This document shows, piece after piece, positions 55,253 to 64,000 of a stretch of 64,000 bases of DNA; the stretch's first letter is position 1; each line of letters begins with the position of its first letter. The DNA comes from Myxococcus stipitatus DSM 14675 (GTDB lineage Bacteria > Myxococcota > Myxococcia > Myxococcales > Myxococcaceae): contig NC_020126.1 of assembly GCF_000331735.1 (NCBI RefSeq), forward strand, positions 3,782,001 to 3,846,000. Reading direction: 5' to 3'. The position numbers and the translations under genes are program-made. A model generated the notes under the pieces. That model saw only the letters and a program-made list of their open reading frames with translations, was not told the DNA's origin and ran no database searches.

Positions 55253-55276
55253 CCGCGAGGGTGTTAGATCTCGCGG
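55253..55276 (+). promoter_or_regulatory. Perfect inverted repeat directly before uvrB start
   Basis: CCGCGAG (55253-55259), ten-base spacer, CTCGCGG (55270-55276); the ATG is at 55279. It could be an operator or an RNA hairpin hiding the translation start. uvrB has no good Shine-Dalgarno outside it. Confidence 0.5.
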
Positions 55277-55278
55277 AT

Positions 55279-57381
55279 ATGCCTGAGTTCCAGATCGTCA
55301 GCGAACACCAGCCCGGGGGCGACCAGCCGAGGGCCATTGGAGAGCTCACGGAGGGCGTGCTTCGGGGCGACCGCTACCAGACCCTCCTGGGCGTTACGGG
55401 GTCGGGCAAGACCTTCACCATGGCGAACATCATCGCCAACGTGCAGCGGCCCACGCTGGTCATCGCCCACAACAAGACGCTGGCCGCGCAGCTGTACGGC
55501 GAGTTCAAGACGCTCTTCCCGAACAACGCCGTCGAGTACTTCGTCTCGTACTACGACTACTACCAGCCCGAGGCCTACGTTCCGTCGACGGACACCTTCA
55601 TCGAGAAGGACTCGTCCATCAACGACAACATCGAGCGGATGCGCCACTCCGCCACGCACTCGCTGCGCACGCGCGACGACGTGGTGATTGTGGCGAGCGT
55701 GTCCTGCATCTATGGCCTGGGCGCGGCGCGCAGCTACGTGGACCTCGCGGTGCGCGTGGACACCGGGGGCGAGATGGGGCGCGATGCCTTCATGCGCCGC
55801 CTGGTGGAAGGCCAGTACGAGCGCAACGACATGGACTTCCACCGAGGCACCTTCCGCGCGCGCGGAGACACGGTGGAGGTGTTCCCGGCCTACGAGGAGG
55901 AGCGCGCCGTACGCGTCAGCTTCTTCGGCGACGAGGTGGAGCGCATCACCGAGTTCGACCCGCTGCGCGGCGTGACGCTGGGCACGCTGGAGAAGATCGT
56001 CATCTTCCCCGCCAGCCACTACGTCGCGGGCGAGGACGTGCGCAAGCGCGCGTTGCAGACCATCCGCGACGAGCTGACCGACCAGCTCCAGACCTTCAAG
56101 CGCGACAACAAGCTGGTGGAGGCGCAGCGGTTGGAGCAGCGCACGTTGTTCGACTTGGAGATGATCGAGCAGGTCGGCTACTGCAACGGCATCGAGAACT
56201 ACTCGCGGCACTTCTCGGGACGCGGCGTCGGCGAGCCGCCCCCGTGCCTCATCGACTACTTCCCGCGCAACATCCTGGTCCTCATCGACGAGAGCCATCA
56301 GACGGTTCCGCAGATTGGCGCGATGTACCGAGGCGACCGCGCGCGCAAGGAGACGCTGGTCAACTTTGGCTTCCGCATGCCCAGCGCCCTGGACAACCGC
56401 CCCCTGAAGTTCGGCGAGTTCGAGGAGCTGGTTCCGCAGGCCGTCTTCGTCTCCGCCACGCCGTCCGAGTACGAGCTGCAGAAGTCCCAGGGCGTGGTGG
56501 TGGAGCAGATCATCCGCCCCACGGGTCTGACGGACCCGGAGGTGGAGACGCGTCCGGTGGGCAATCAGGTGGACGACCTGCTCGAGGAGGTCCGCCTGCG
56601 CGTCAGCCGCAACGAGCGCGTCCTCGTGACGACGCTCACCAAGCGCATGGCGGAGGACCTCACCGAGTACTACGCCGACGTGGGCGTGCGCGTGCGCTAC
56701 CTGCACTCGGACATCGACGCCATTGAACGCACCGCCATCATCCGCGACCTGCGCAAGGGCGAGTTCGACGTGCTCGTGGGCATCAACCTCCTGCGCGAGG
56801 GCCTGGACATCCCCGAGGTGTCGCTGGTGGCCATCCTCGACGCGGACAAGGAAGGCTTCCTGCGCAGCCACGTGTCGCTCATCCAGACCATCGGCCGCGC
56901 CGCGCGCAACCTGAATGGCCGCGTCATCATGTACGCGGACTCCATCACCGACTCGATGAAGAAGGCGCTGGAGGAGACGACGCGTCGGCGTGAAATCCAG
57001 CGCAAGCACAACCAGGAGCACGGCATCACCCCGCGCTCGGTCAAGAGCAACATCACGGACCTCTCCGAGCACCTCTACGACGCGGACGGCGGTGGCACGC
57101 TGCCCATGGCGGCCGAGGGCGAGGACGACCTCCTGGACGCCAAGGAGATCAAACGGCTCATCGCGGAGTACACGCGGGACATGCTCAGCGCCGCGGAGTC
57201 GATGGAGTTCGAGAAGGCCGCCGAGTACCGGGACCGGGTCCAGCAGCTCAAGGACATGGACATGGGGCTGAAGCCCGCCTCGCGTTCGCTGCTCAAGGCC
57301 CCCGCCAAGGGCAAGGAGGACGACGCGCCCAAGCGAGGGCGAGGCAAGGGCCGGACGTCTCGCCCCCGGGGACGTCGCTAG
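55279..57381 (+). CDS. uvrB: Excinuclease ABC subunit B
   Basis: UvrB verifies damage, receives it from UvrA and binds UvrC for incision. The product has 700 residues from ATG 55279 ([14 protein letters not shown]), the family's usual N-terminus. Helicase motifs: Walker [11 protein letters not shown] near 45, the Tyr-rich beta-hairpin [10 protein letters not shown] near 94, LIDESHQT near 335, and ATPSEYEL. The C-terminal UVR motif [15 protein letters not shown] near 645 binds UvrC. The tail is rich in Lys and Arg. uvrC starts 12 bases after the stop, so uvrBC is an operon. A perfect inverted repeat lies two bases before the start. Confidence 0.98.
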   Translation: MPEFQIVSEHQPGGDQPRAIGELTEGVLRGDRYQTLLGVTGSGKTFTMANIIANVQRPTLVIAHNKTLAAQLYGEFKTLFPNNAVEYFVSYYDYYQPEAYVPSTDTFIEKDSSINDNIERMRHSATHSLRTRDDVVIVASVSCIYGLGAARSYVDLAVRVDTGGEMGRDAFMRRLVEGQYERNDMDFHRGTFRARGDTVEVFPAYEEERAVRVSFFGDEVERITEFDPLRGVTLGTLEKIVIFPASHYVAGEDVRKRALQTIRDELTDQLQTFKRDNKLVEAQRLEQRTLFDLEMIEQVGYCNGIENYSRHFSGRGVGEPPPCLIDYFPRNILVLIDESHQTVPQIGAMYRGDRARKETLVNFGFRMPSALDNRPLKFGEFEELVPQAVFVSATPSEYELQKSQGVVVEQIIRPTGLTDPEVETRPVGNQVDDLLEEVRLRVSRNERVLVTTLTKRMAEDLTEYYADVGVRVRYLHSDIDAIERTAIIRDLRKGEFDVLVGINLLREGLDIPEVSLVAILDADKEGFLRSHVSLIQTIGRAARNLNGRVIMYADSITDSMKKALEETTRRREIQRKHNQEHGITPRSVKSNITDLSEHLYDADGGGTLPMAAEGEDDLLDAKEIKRLIAEYTRDMLSAAESMEFEKAAEYRDRVQQLKDMDMGLKPASRSLLKAPAKGKEDDAPKRGRGKGRTSRPRGRR

Positions 57382-57393
57382 GAGTCACTGGCC

Positions 57394-59334
<1,941 letters not shown>

Positions 59335-59395
59335 TTAACTTGCTCCAGACTGCGGGGGAAGGGCGCTGGAACCGCGACGTTCCTGGGGTTTTTAA

Positions 59396-59425
59396 TTGCG
59401 ACTGGGCTCGGCGCTGATTTATAGC
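59396..59425 (+). promoter_or_regulatory. Candidate promoter for the DUF507 gene
   Basis: TTGCGA (59396-59401), 18-base spacer, TATAGC (59420-59425), 43 bases before the ATG, in a locally AT-richer stretch. Just upstream a short hairpin GGAAC/GTTCC (59368-59383) followed by TTTTT may end uvrC transcription. Confidence 0.45.
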
Positions 59426-59467
59426 GGTTGATGATTCGAGCACGTCCAAAGAGGGCGAGGGACCGAC

Positions 59468-59986
59468 ATGAGGCTGTATCCGAAGGTGATCCCGATCATC
59501 TCGCGAGAGGCGATTCAGCAGCTCATGCAGGATGGGGACATCGAGGTGGAGCCGATGCGCGTGGCGGACGCCGAGATGGACCTCTCCGCCATCATGCGTG
59601 AGTACCTCGCGAACGAAGAGCGTGTGAACCAGGCGACGCGCGAGGCACTGGAGCGTCGTGGGTATGACTACTCGAAGTTCAACCAGGTGAAGCGCGAGAT
59701 GGCGGACGTCCGCGGCTTCAAGATGGGCGACGAGGGCATCGAGTACGTCATCAACCAGATGATTGAGTTCCTGCTCATCAGCCGGAACGTCGAAGAGGTG
59801 TTCTCCGCCGACACCTCGCTGCGGCAGAAGATTTTCGCGGTGATGAAGCGGCACCTGGATGTCGACGATGAAATCGACAAGGAGGCTCGCTCCCGCCTGA
59901 AGCACCTGCAGGAGGGCACCAGCGCCTTCGACATCGAGTACAACAAGACGGTGGAGCAGATCCGCCGGGCTCGCGGTCTCATCTAG
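59468..59986 (+). CDS. DUF507 protein with internal duplication
   Basis: The product has 172 residues. It starts at ATG 59468 with GAGGGA upstream. Two homologous helical halves of about 80 residues are visible: the first around IMREYLANEERVNQATREALERRG-type helices (shortened), the second around MKRHLDVDDEIDKEARSRL, each followed by a basic helix ending in VRG or ARG. This is the DUF507 fold, which occurs in many Proteobacteria and has no assigned function. High Glu/Lys/Arg content and no signal peptide point to a cytoplasmic protein. A plausible own promoter lies upstream. Confidence 0.85.
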   Translation: MRLYPKVIPIISREAIQQLMQDGDIEVEPMRVADAEMDLSAIMREYLANEERVNQATREALERRGYDYSKFNQVKREMADVRGFKMGDEGIEYVINQMIEFLLISRNVEEVFSADTSLRQKIFAVMKRHLDVDDEIDKEARSRLKHLQEGTSAFDIEYNKTVEQIRRARGLI

Positions 59987-60057
59987 GCGTTCTCGAGGGG
60001 AGAGGGCTGCCACTCCCCGCTCCGCTGCCTACCTTGTTCCACAAGGAGGCAGCGTCG

Positions 60058-61296
60058 ATGGCGGGACCTCTCACCGCGTTTCTGTTGTCCGGCTTGCTGG
60101 CCGCGGGGCCAGGCGGGTTCACGTTCGAGGGCCAGGAGGCCCGCGCGAGGACCAAGCAGCCGGACGGATTCTTCATCCAGGGGTCGCTGCCCTTCACGGA
60201 CCTGGCTGAGTCCGGAACGGGGAGCGCGGAGCTCTCGGTCGAGGACCGGGTTCCGCTCCAGGAAGCCACCTATGGCGACAAGGCGACGTTCTCCTCGTCG
60301 TTCCGCCTGGGGGCCTCCGAGTACTGGGTGGAGTTGTCACAGGCGGGTTTCCCGCCCGTCCTGACCCATTCCCAGGCACCGTCCCGGCCGCTTCCCTCGC
60401 CGCCGCCTCATCCGGTGGTGGGGGGCGTGCTGCTGGACGTGCCCATCTACGGCGACACGGGGTTGGGGTGGTCGGCGATGACCCGCTCGCATGCGGCGGT
60501 GGCGGTGTGGGGCGTGGGGAGGGTGTGGCGCAATGGCCAGTTGCTGACGGATTCGGCGTTCGTGCACGTGGCGGCGTTGGATGCGGGGGCGTTCTCGGAC
60601 GACGGCACGCACCGGATGATGCGGCAGGCGCGCGAGGGGGACACGGAGCTGGTGGTCCTCGCGTGGAACCTGCCGCCGGAGATGGAGCCTCGAGGCTTCG
60701 TCCAGTACATCTTCGAGGACGTAGCCATCGAGGTGGGGGGCGTCCCGGTGCGCTCGTTGGCGGTGGTGGAGAACACGGGCAACGTGACGGTGGCGGCGGA
60801 TCGGCTGACGCCGGTGCCGTCGACGACGTATCTGGGCCTGGCTCCGGTGCTGCCTCCGCCGCCTCGCCCTGGCCCCAAGGGGACCACGCGCGTGGCGGTG
60901 CCCGGGAGCGCGCCGCGGGTGTTGGAGGGTGGGGTTCCTGTCGTCGAGTCGCGGAATCCACCACTGAACGTTTCGGGTCCTTCGGTGGTGGTGCCAGGGG
61001 GGCTGTCGACGACGGGGAGCTTCTCCGTGCCGCTGGTAGGGACTCCCAACTTCAATACGTTCACGGGGGCCGCGCAGGTGAGTCCGGGGCTCATCGCCAC
61101 CGAGCCGCCGCTGAGTGTCAGCGACAGCAGCGGGCCGCAGGTGACCGCGCCGTCGCCGCTGAATGCCGGTGTTGCGCCTGCCCCGGTGGGGACGCCTGCA
61201 CCGCTCAATGCGACGCCCGCGACTCCGCTCACGGCGACACCCGCGCCAGCGAATGCGGCGCCAGTGACACCTTCGCCCGGAGCGCCCGCGCCATAG
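60058..61296 (+). CDS. Secreted protein with Pro/Ala/Thr-rich C-terminal repeats
   Basis: The product has 412 residues; ATG 60058 has AAGGAGG eight bases upstream, which rules out the longer frame at 60034. A signal peptide covers about 1-18 (LTAFLLSGLLAAG). Residues 25-260 are a beta-rich region with GVLLDVPIYGDTG and a HVAALDAGAFSDDG segment; no family recognised. From about 262 the chain is Pro/Thr/Ser/Val-rich, and the last 50 residues repeat TPAP/NATPATP-like units, a likely extended, possibly glycosylated tail. Extracellular or surface role inferred only from layout. Confidence 0.75.
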   Translation: MAGPLTAFLLSGLLAAGPGGFTFEGQEARARTKQPDGFFIQGSLPFTDLAESGTGSAELSVEDRVPLQEATYGDKATFSSSFRLGASEYWVELSQAGFPPVLTHSQAPSRPLPSPPPHPVVGGVLLDVPIYGDTGLGWSAMTRSHAAVAVWGVGRVWRNGQLLTDSAFVHVAALDAGAFSDDGTHRMMRQAREGDTELVVLAWNLPPEMEPRGFVQYIFEDVAIEVGGVPVRSLAVVENTGNVTVAADRLTPVPSTTYLGLAPVLPPPPRPGPKGTTRVAVPGSAPRVLEGGVPVVESRNPPLNVSGPSVVVPGGLSTTGSFSVPLVGTPNFNTFTGAAQVSPGLIATEPPLSVSDSSGPQVTAPSPLNAGVAPAPVGTPAPLNATPATPLTATPAPANAAPVTPSPGAPAP

Positions 61297-61699
61297 CCCC
61301 GGGCGTTGTGGCTTGGGGGGCGGACGGTGTGCGCGGCGAAGGCCGCGTGCATGGGGATGCGCCTCCGCCTTGTGAGGGCACGTGGCTGGTGCGCGTGATG
61401 AGGAGCCCTCACCCGTGGGGGCGTGGGGAGCGACGAGAGGTCATCGCTTGGAGATTCGCGGGACGGTGCACGTCATGCGAGCCCTCGCGCGCAGGCCCAT
61501 GGACGCAGATGAGGGGTCAGCTCATCGAGCGCTCGGGGGCAGTGCGCGCCCGGGACCTCTCGCATGCAGGCGCAGCTGCGACTACGGGAGCCCCACTCGT
61601 GGGTGTTCGCGGTGACCGTCTGCGTGACGTGACGTCATGCACAGGGGGCTGGGAGACATCGGCCCCCGTGCCGCGCCTCGAAGCGCGAACGGTTTGCGC
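61297..61699. other. Intergenic region without supported genes
   Basis: Between two convergent genes. Open frames here are shadows without starts or coding bias. A strong hairpin GGGGGC (61644-61649)/GCCCCC (61662-61667), extended by CAC/GTG, may end the leftward operon. A palindrome TGACGTCA lies at 61630-61637. Confidence 0.55.
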
Positions 61700-62062
61700 T
61701 CAGCGCGTCCGCGTCGAGGGGACTTGCCGCGCCATCGCGGCGGCTTGCGCCAGACGTTTGCGCAGCTGGAGAACGACGTCGTGGAGGTAGTCGAGCCGCT
61801 CGACGACGCGCAGGTCATCCCCCGCGTTGACCAGGCTCACGGGGGACAGCGGGCCCGTGCGCAGCGTGCCCAGGAGCTCGGCGAAGTGGGCTTCGACGTC
61901 GCCGAGCGCATCCAGACCCTCTCTCAAGTCATCCTCGAGGAGGTCGACGAGCACCGCCGCATCCGCGCGGGCGGGAAGGGCACGCGCGAGACGCTCGGTG
62001 GCCACTCGGACCGGGTCGGCCTGGCGCGAGAGCACGGGGGCGGCGAGGGCGAGAGGGGGCAT
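61700..62062 (-). CDS. Short helical hypothetical protein
   Basis: The product has 120 residues from ATG 62062; an ATG at 62089 would add nine. Third codon positions are strongly GC-rich in this frame, supporting a real gene. The sequence is Leu/Ala/Arg/Asp-rich and helical, with a central acidic segment LVDLLEDDLREGLDALGDVEAHF and a basic C-terminal helix. No family recognised. It begins about 60 bases after the SDR gene on the same strand, so co-transcription is likely. No ribosome site is clear for either start. Confidence 0.55.
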   Translation of the reverse strand: MPPLALAAPVLSRQADPVRVATERLARALPARADAAVLVDLLEDDLREGLDALGDVEAHFAELLGTLRTGPLSPVSLVNAGDDLRVVERLDYLHDVVLQLRKRLAQAAAMARQVPSTRTR

Positions 62063-62121
62063 GCGCTCGACGCTACAGGTCCGTAGCATGTCGTCAATTT
62101 TCCCGCCCCCTCTTCACCTCC

Positions 62122-63018
62122 TCAGTGCGCTGCCTGGAGGGCCTCGCGGTGCTTCTCCAGGAAGCTCGCGATGCTGGCCGGCGCACCCCCCGTGAGCTCC
62201 GCGACGGCGGGCGAAGGCTTGTCCATCCGCCCTTCGGCCACCGCCACATCGAAGGAGGCAATGGCCTCGGCCAGGGGGGCGGGCAGGCCGTGGGACACCA
62301 TGCCCGCGGTGAGGCTCGCGGCGTCGACGGCAAGGTACTGCACGGGGCGGCCCGTCAGCTTGCTGACCAGCCGCGCCAACTCCTCGTGACTCACCGCCGC
62401 GGGTCCCGTGACATCCAGCGTGCGCTTCCCATCAAAGGCCGAGACGAGCGCCGCGACGGCCGCGCGAGCGCAATCCTCGCGCGTGACGAAGGCGGTAGCC
62501 CCTGTACCCGTGGCGGCGATGAGCTGCCCTGTCGCCACGGCCCTGGGCAGGCTGTGCAGCAACAGGTCGGCGTAGAAGTTGTTGCGCAGCACGGTGAAGC
62601 CCAGGCCGCTCTTCTCCAGCGCCTGCTCCGTCGCCCAGTGGTCCTTGGCGATGGTGACCGGAGAGTCCGGCTCGGGGCGGGTGAGGGACGTGTAGACGAT
62701 GTGGCGGACTCCCGACCGGCGGGCCGCGTCCACCGCGTTCTGGTGCTGGGTGATGCGACGCCCAGGAACGTCGAGCGCGTCCGTGCTGATGAGCAGCAGT
62801 CGCTGCGCGCCAGCGAAAGCGGCGTCGAGAGAGGCGGCATCATCGAAGTCCGCCTTGCGCACGACGACACCACGTGCCGCCAGGTCCGCGAGCTTCGAGG
62901 GCTCTCGCGTGGTGACGATGAGGGGGCCGCGGTGGGACTCCAGCAGCAGCTCCACGACGCGGCGGCCGAGGTGACCAGAAGCTCCAGTGACGAGCAGGGT
63001 GGGAGAGGAGGCGGACAT
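62122..63018 (-). CDS. NmrA/QorB-like SDR oxidoreductase
   Basis: The product has 298 residues; ATG 63018 has GGAG seven bases upstream. The NAD(P)-binding motif is TGASGHLGRRV near residue 11, followed by TTREPSKLADLAARG, where an Arg after strand 2 favours NADP(H). VYTSLTRPE and YADLLLHSLP segments fit the atypical SDR group that includes quinone reductase QorB/YtfG. The likely role is NAD(P)H-dependent reduction of quinones or other electrophiles. The gene is divergent from a LysR-family regulator, the usual arrangement for a regulator and its target. Confidence 0.9.
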   Translation of the reverse strand: MSASSPTLLVTGASGHLGRRVVELLLESHRGPLIVTTREPSKLADLAARGVVVRKADFDDAASLDAAFAGAQRLLLISTDALDVPGRRITQHQNAVDAARRSGVRHIVYTSLTRPEPDSPVTIAKDHWATEQALEKSGLGFTVLRNNFYADLLLHSLPRAVATGQLIAATGTGATAFVTREDCARAAVAALVSAFDGKRTLDVTGPAAVSHEELARLVSKLTGRPVQYLAVDAASLTAGMVSHGLPAPLAEAIASFDVAVAEGRMDKPSPAVAELTGGAPASIASFLEKHREALQAAH

Positions 63019-63113
63019 GGGCAGGCTCCAAGTGGCGGGGGTGTGGCTTCGACTTCCGCATCAAGAGGTATCGGGCCGCCTCCCGCTGCACAATGTCCGC
63101 TCCTGGAGCATAC

Positions 63114-63131
63114 TGTTCCACGGGAGGAACA
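63114..63131 (+). promoter_or_regulatory. Perfect inverted repeat covering the LysR gene ribosome site
   Basis: TGTTCC (63114-63119), six bases, GGAACA (63126-63131), then ATG 63132. The right arm is part of the GGAGGA ribosome site. Candidate operator for autorepression or a translation-blocking hairpin. Confidence 0.5.
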
Positions 63132-64000
63132 ATGGACCTGAACCAGCTCGCGCTCTTCGTCACCGTCGCCGAGGGAGCCAGTTTCTCCACCGCGGCGAAG
63201 AAGCTGGGCATGCCCAAGTCATCGGTGAGTCGGGGCATCGCCCAACTGGAGTCGTCGCTGGGGGTTCAGCTCCTCCATCGCACGACGCGCCGAGTGTCGC
63301 TGAGCACCGCGGGCCAGTCGCTGTACGAGCGCGTGTCGCCGATGCTCGCGTCGCTGCGCAAGTCGGTGGGCGAGCTTCCCGAGCTGGAAGATGAGCCGTC
63401 GGGAGAGCTGCGGCTGACCGCGGTGGTGGACTGGGGGGCGACGCTGCTCGCGGATGTCGTCACGCGGTTCGTGGCCCGCTACCCGGCGGTGAAGGTGGAC
63501 CTGCACCTGGACAATCGTGTCGTGGACCTGGTGGCGGAGGGCTTTGATGCCGCGCTCCGGTTGTCCCTCTCGCCACTGAAGGACTCAGCGCTGCGTGCTC
63601 GCCGACTGGGTCCGCTCACGCTGCGCCTCTATGCCTCGCCCGGCTATCTCGCGCGCCGAGGGACGCCTCGTCATCCTCGCGAGCTGGCGAGCCATTCGTG
63701 GATTGCGTTCCGCTCGGAGATGCCCTTGCGGTTGGCGGGGCCCGGGGACGAGACGAGCCCCGTGCCTCGCATGGGCGTCATCCGATGCGATGACATGTTC
63801 TTCATGCGAGAGACACTTCGCTTGGGCGCGGGCATCGGCTTCCTGCACTCGCTGCTCGCGGAGCCCGAAGTCACCGAGGGGCGACTGGTCCCCGTGCTTC
63901 CGAAGTGGAGCATCGCGGCGGGGAGCGTGTGGTTCGTCTCCACCGCCGAGCGACACATGCCGCGCAAGGTGGCGGCCTTCAGGGACTTCTTGATGGATGC
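63132..64000 (+). CDS. LysR-family transcriptional regulator, C-terminus cut by window edge
   Basis: 289 codons are seen before the window ends. ATG 63132 follows GGAGGA at a short three-base spacing. The N-terminal winged helix-turn-helix (1-60) has the family wording LFVTVAEGASFSTAAKKLGMP (shortened core: GASFSTAAKKLG) and SSVSRGIAQLE with HRTTRRVSLSTAG. The effector-binding region from about 90 is of the CrgA/AphB-like class, with a DAALRL segment near 143. It probably controls the divergent SDR oxidoreductase and itself. A perfect palindrome overlaps its ribosome site. Confidence 0.93.
   Translation, partial: MDLNQLALFVTVAEGASFSTAAKKLGMPKSSVSRGIAQLESSLGVQLLHRTTRRVSLSTAGQSLYERVSPMLASLRKSVGELPELEDEPSGELRLTAVVDWGATLLADVVTRFVARYPAVKVDLHLDNRVVDLVAEGFDAALRLSLSPLKDSALRARRLGPLTLRLYASPGYLARRGTPRHPRELASHSWIAFRSEMPLRLAGPGDETSPVPRMGVIRCDDMFFMRETLRLGAGIGFLHSLLAEPEVTEGRLVPVLPKWSIAAGSVWFVSTAERHMPRKVAAFRDFLMD

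Noticed and set aside
60034..60057. Earlier start for the secreted protein
   Set aside because: AAGGAGG at 60043-60049 lies inside this stretch and is correctly spaced for ATG 60058, which begins a signal peptide.
61637..62086. 149-codon plus-strand frame opposite the short helical protein
   Set aside because: His/Arg/Gly-rich shadow; the minus frame has GC-rich third positions and fits the SDR operon.

Overview
The window reads as chromosomal DNA of a myxobacterium, most likely in or near Myxococcus/Corallococcus/Archangium. GC is very high with strongly GC-rich third codon positions. The transcription factor at 48977-49471 is nearly what is expected for Myxococcus CdnL (164 residues, ideal Shine-Dalgarno). 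FHA, TPR, choice-of-anchor and hybrid-kinase proteins of myxobacterial type are abundant. About 45 genes are packed on both strands with frequent 4-base ATGA or wider overlaps. I see no rRNA, tRNA, insertion sequence, prophage or CRISPR array.

Layout. 1-4487 (minus): a truncated polytopic membrane protein, then an apparent nadA - zinc-ribbon protein - methyltransferase run, with a small plus-strand secreted Cys-rich (metallothionein-like) protein between. 4859-10988 (plus): a translationally coupled three-gene signalling operon: pseudo-receiver/PilZ/GNAT protein, SAM methyltransferase, and a kinase with two complete transmitter modules around a receiver. 11143-14208: two convergent POT peptide transporters. 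14209-14629: an unusually AT-rich intergenic stretch with a consensus sigma70-type promoter pointing at no gene, and two hairpins (small-RNA candidate). 14630-17530 (minus): uvrA. 17709-28454: an EamA transporter, a large ASH/VWA lipoprotein, a Dbr1-like metallophosphoesterase, a PAP2 phosphatase, a thioredoxin-MORN fusion paired with an RHH-acidic-FHA protein, and a tandem GNAT. 28464-31732 (minus): an HscC-type Hsp70 coupled to a membrane J-like protein. 31946-40176 (plus): addB-addA-purA. 40287-46045: TPR, PH-like, FHA, DUF2071, LppP/LprE-like and CBM9-like proteins. 46064-48785 (minus): comEC and a small overlapping gene, divergent from cdnL. 49547-53452: membrane protein, FHA-TPR protein, cysS. 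53497-59334: M28 peptidase, uvrB, uvrC. 59468-64000: duplicated-DUF507 protein, a secreted Pro/Ala-rich protein, a short helical protein, and an SDR oxidoreductase divergent from a truncated LysR regulator.

Functionally, the window holds all three UvrABC excision genes (uvrA unlinked from uvrBC), the AddAB recombination nuclease (AddA nuclease motif changed at its key Asp), DNA uptake (comEC), NAD and purine biosynthesis genes and a tRNA synthetase, set among envelope and signalling genes. The best candidates for undescribed biology are the PilZ-methyltransferase-dual-kinase operon, the bacterial lariat-debranching-enzyme-like phosphoesterase, the thioredoxin-MORN/RHH-FHA pair and the orphan promoter/sRNA locus. 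Start codons were chosen from visible Shine-Dalgarno spacing, overlaps and family alignment from memory; no database search was possible.
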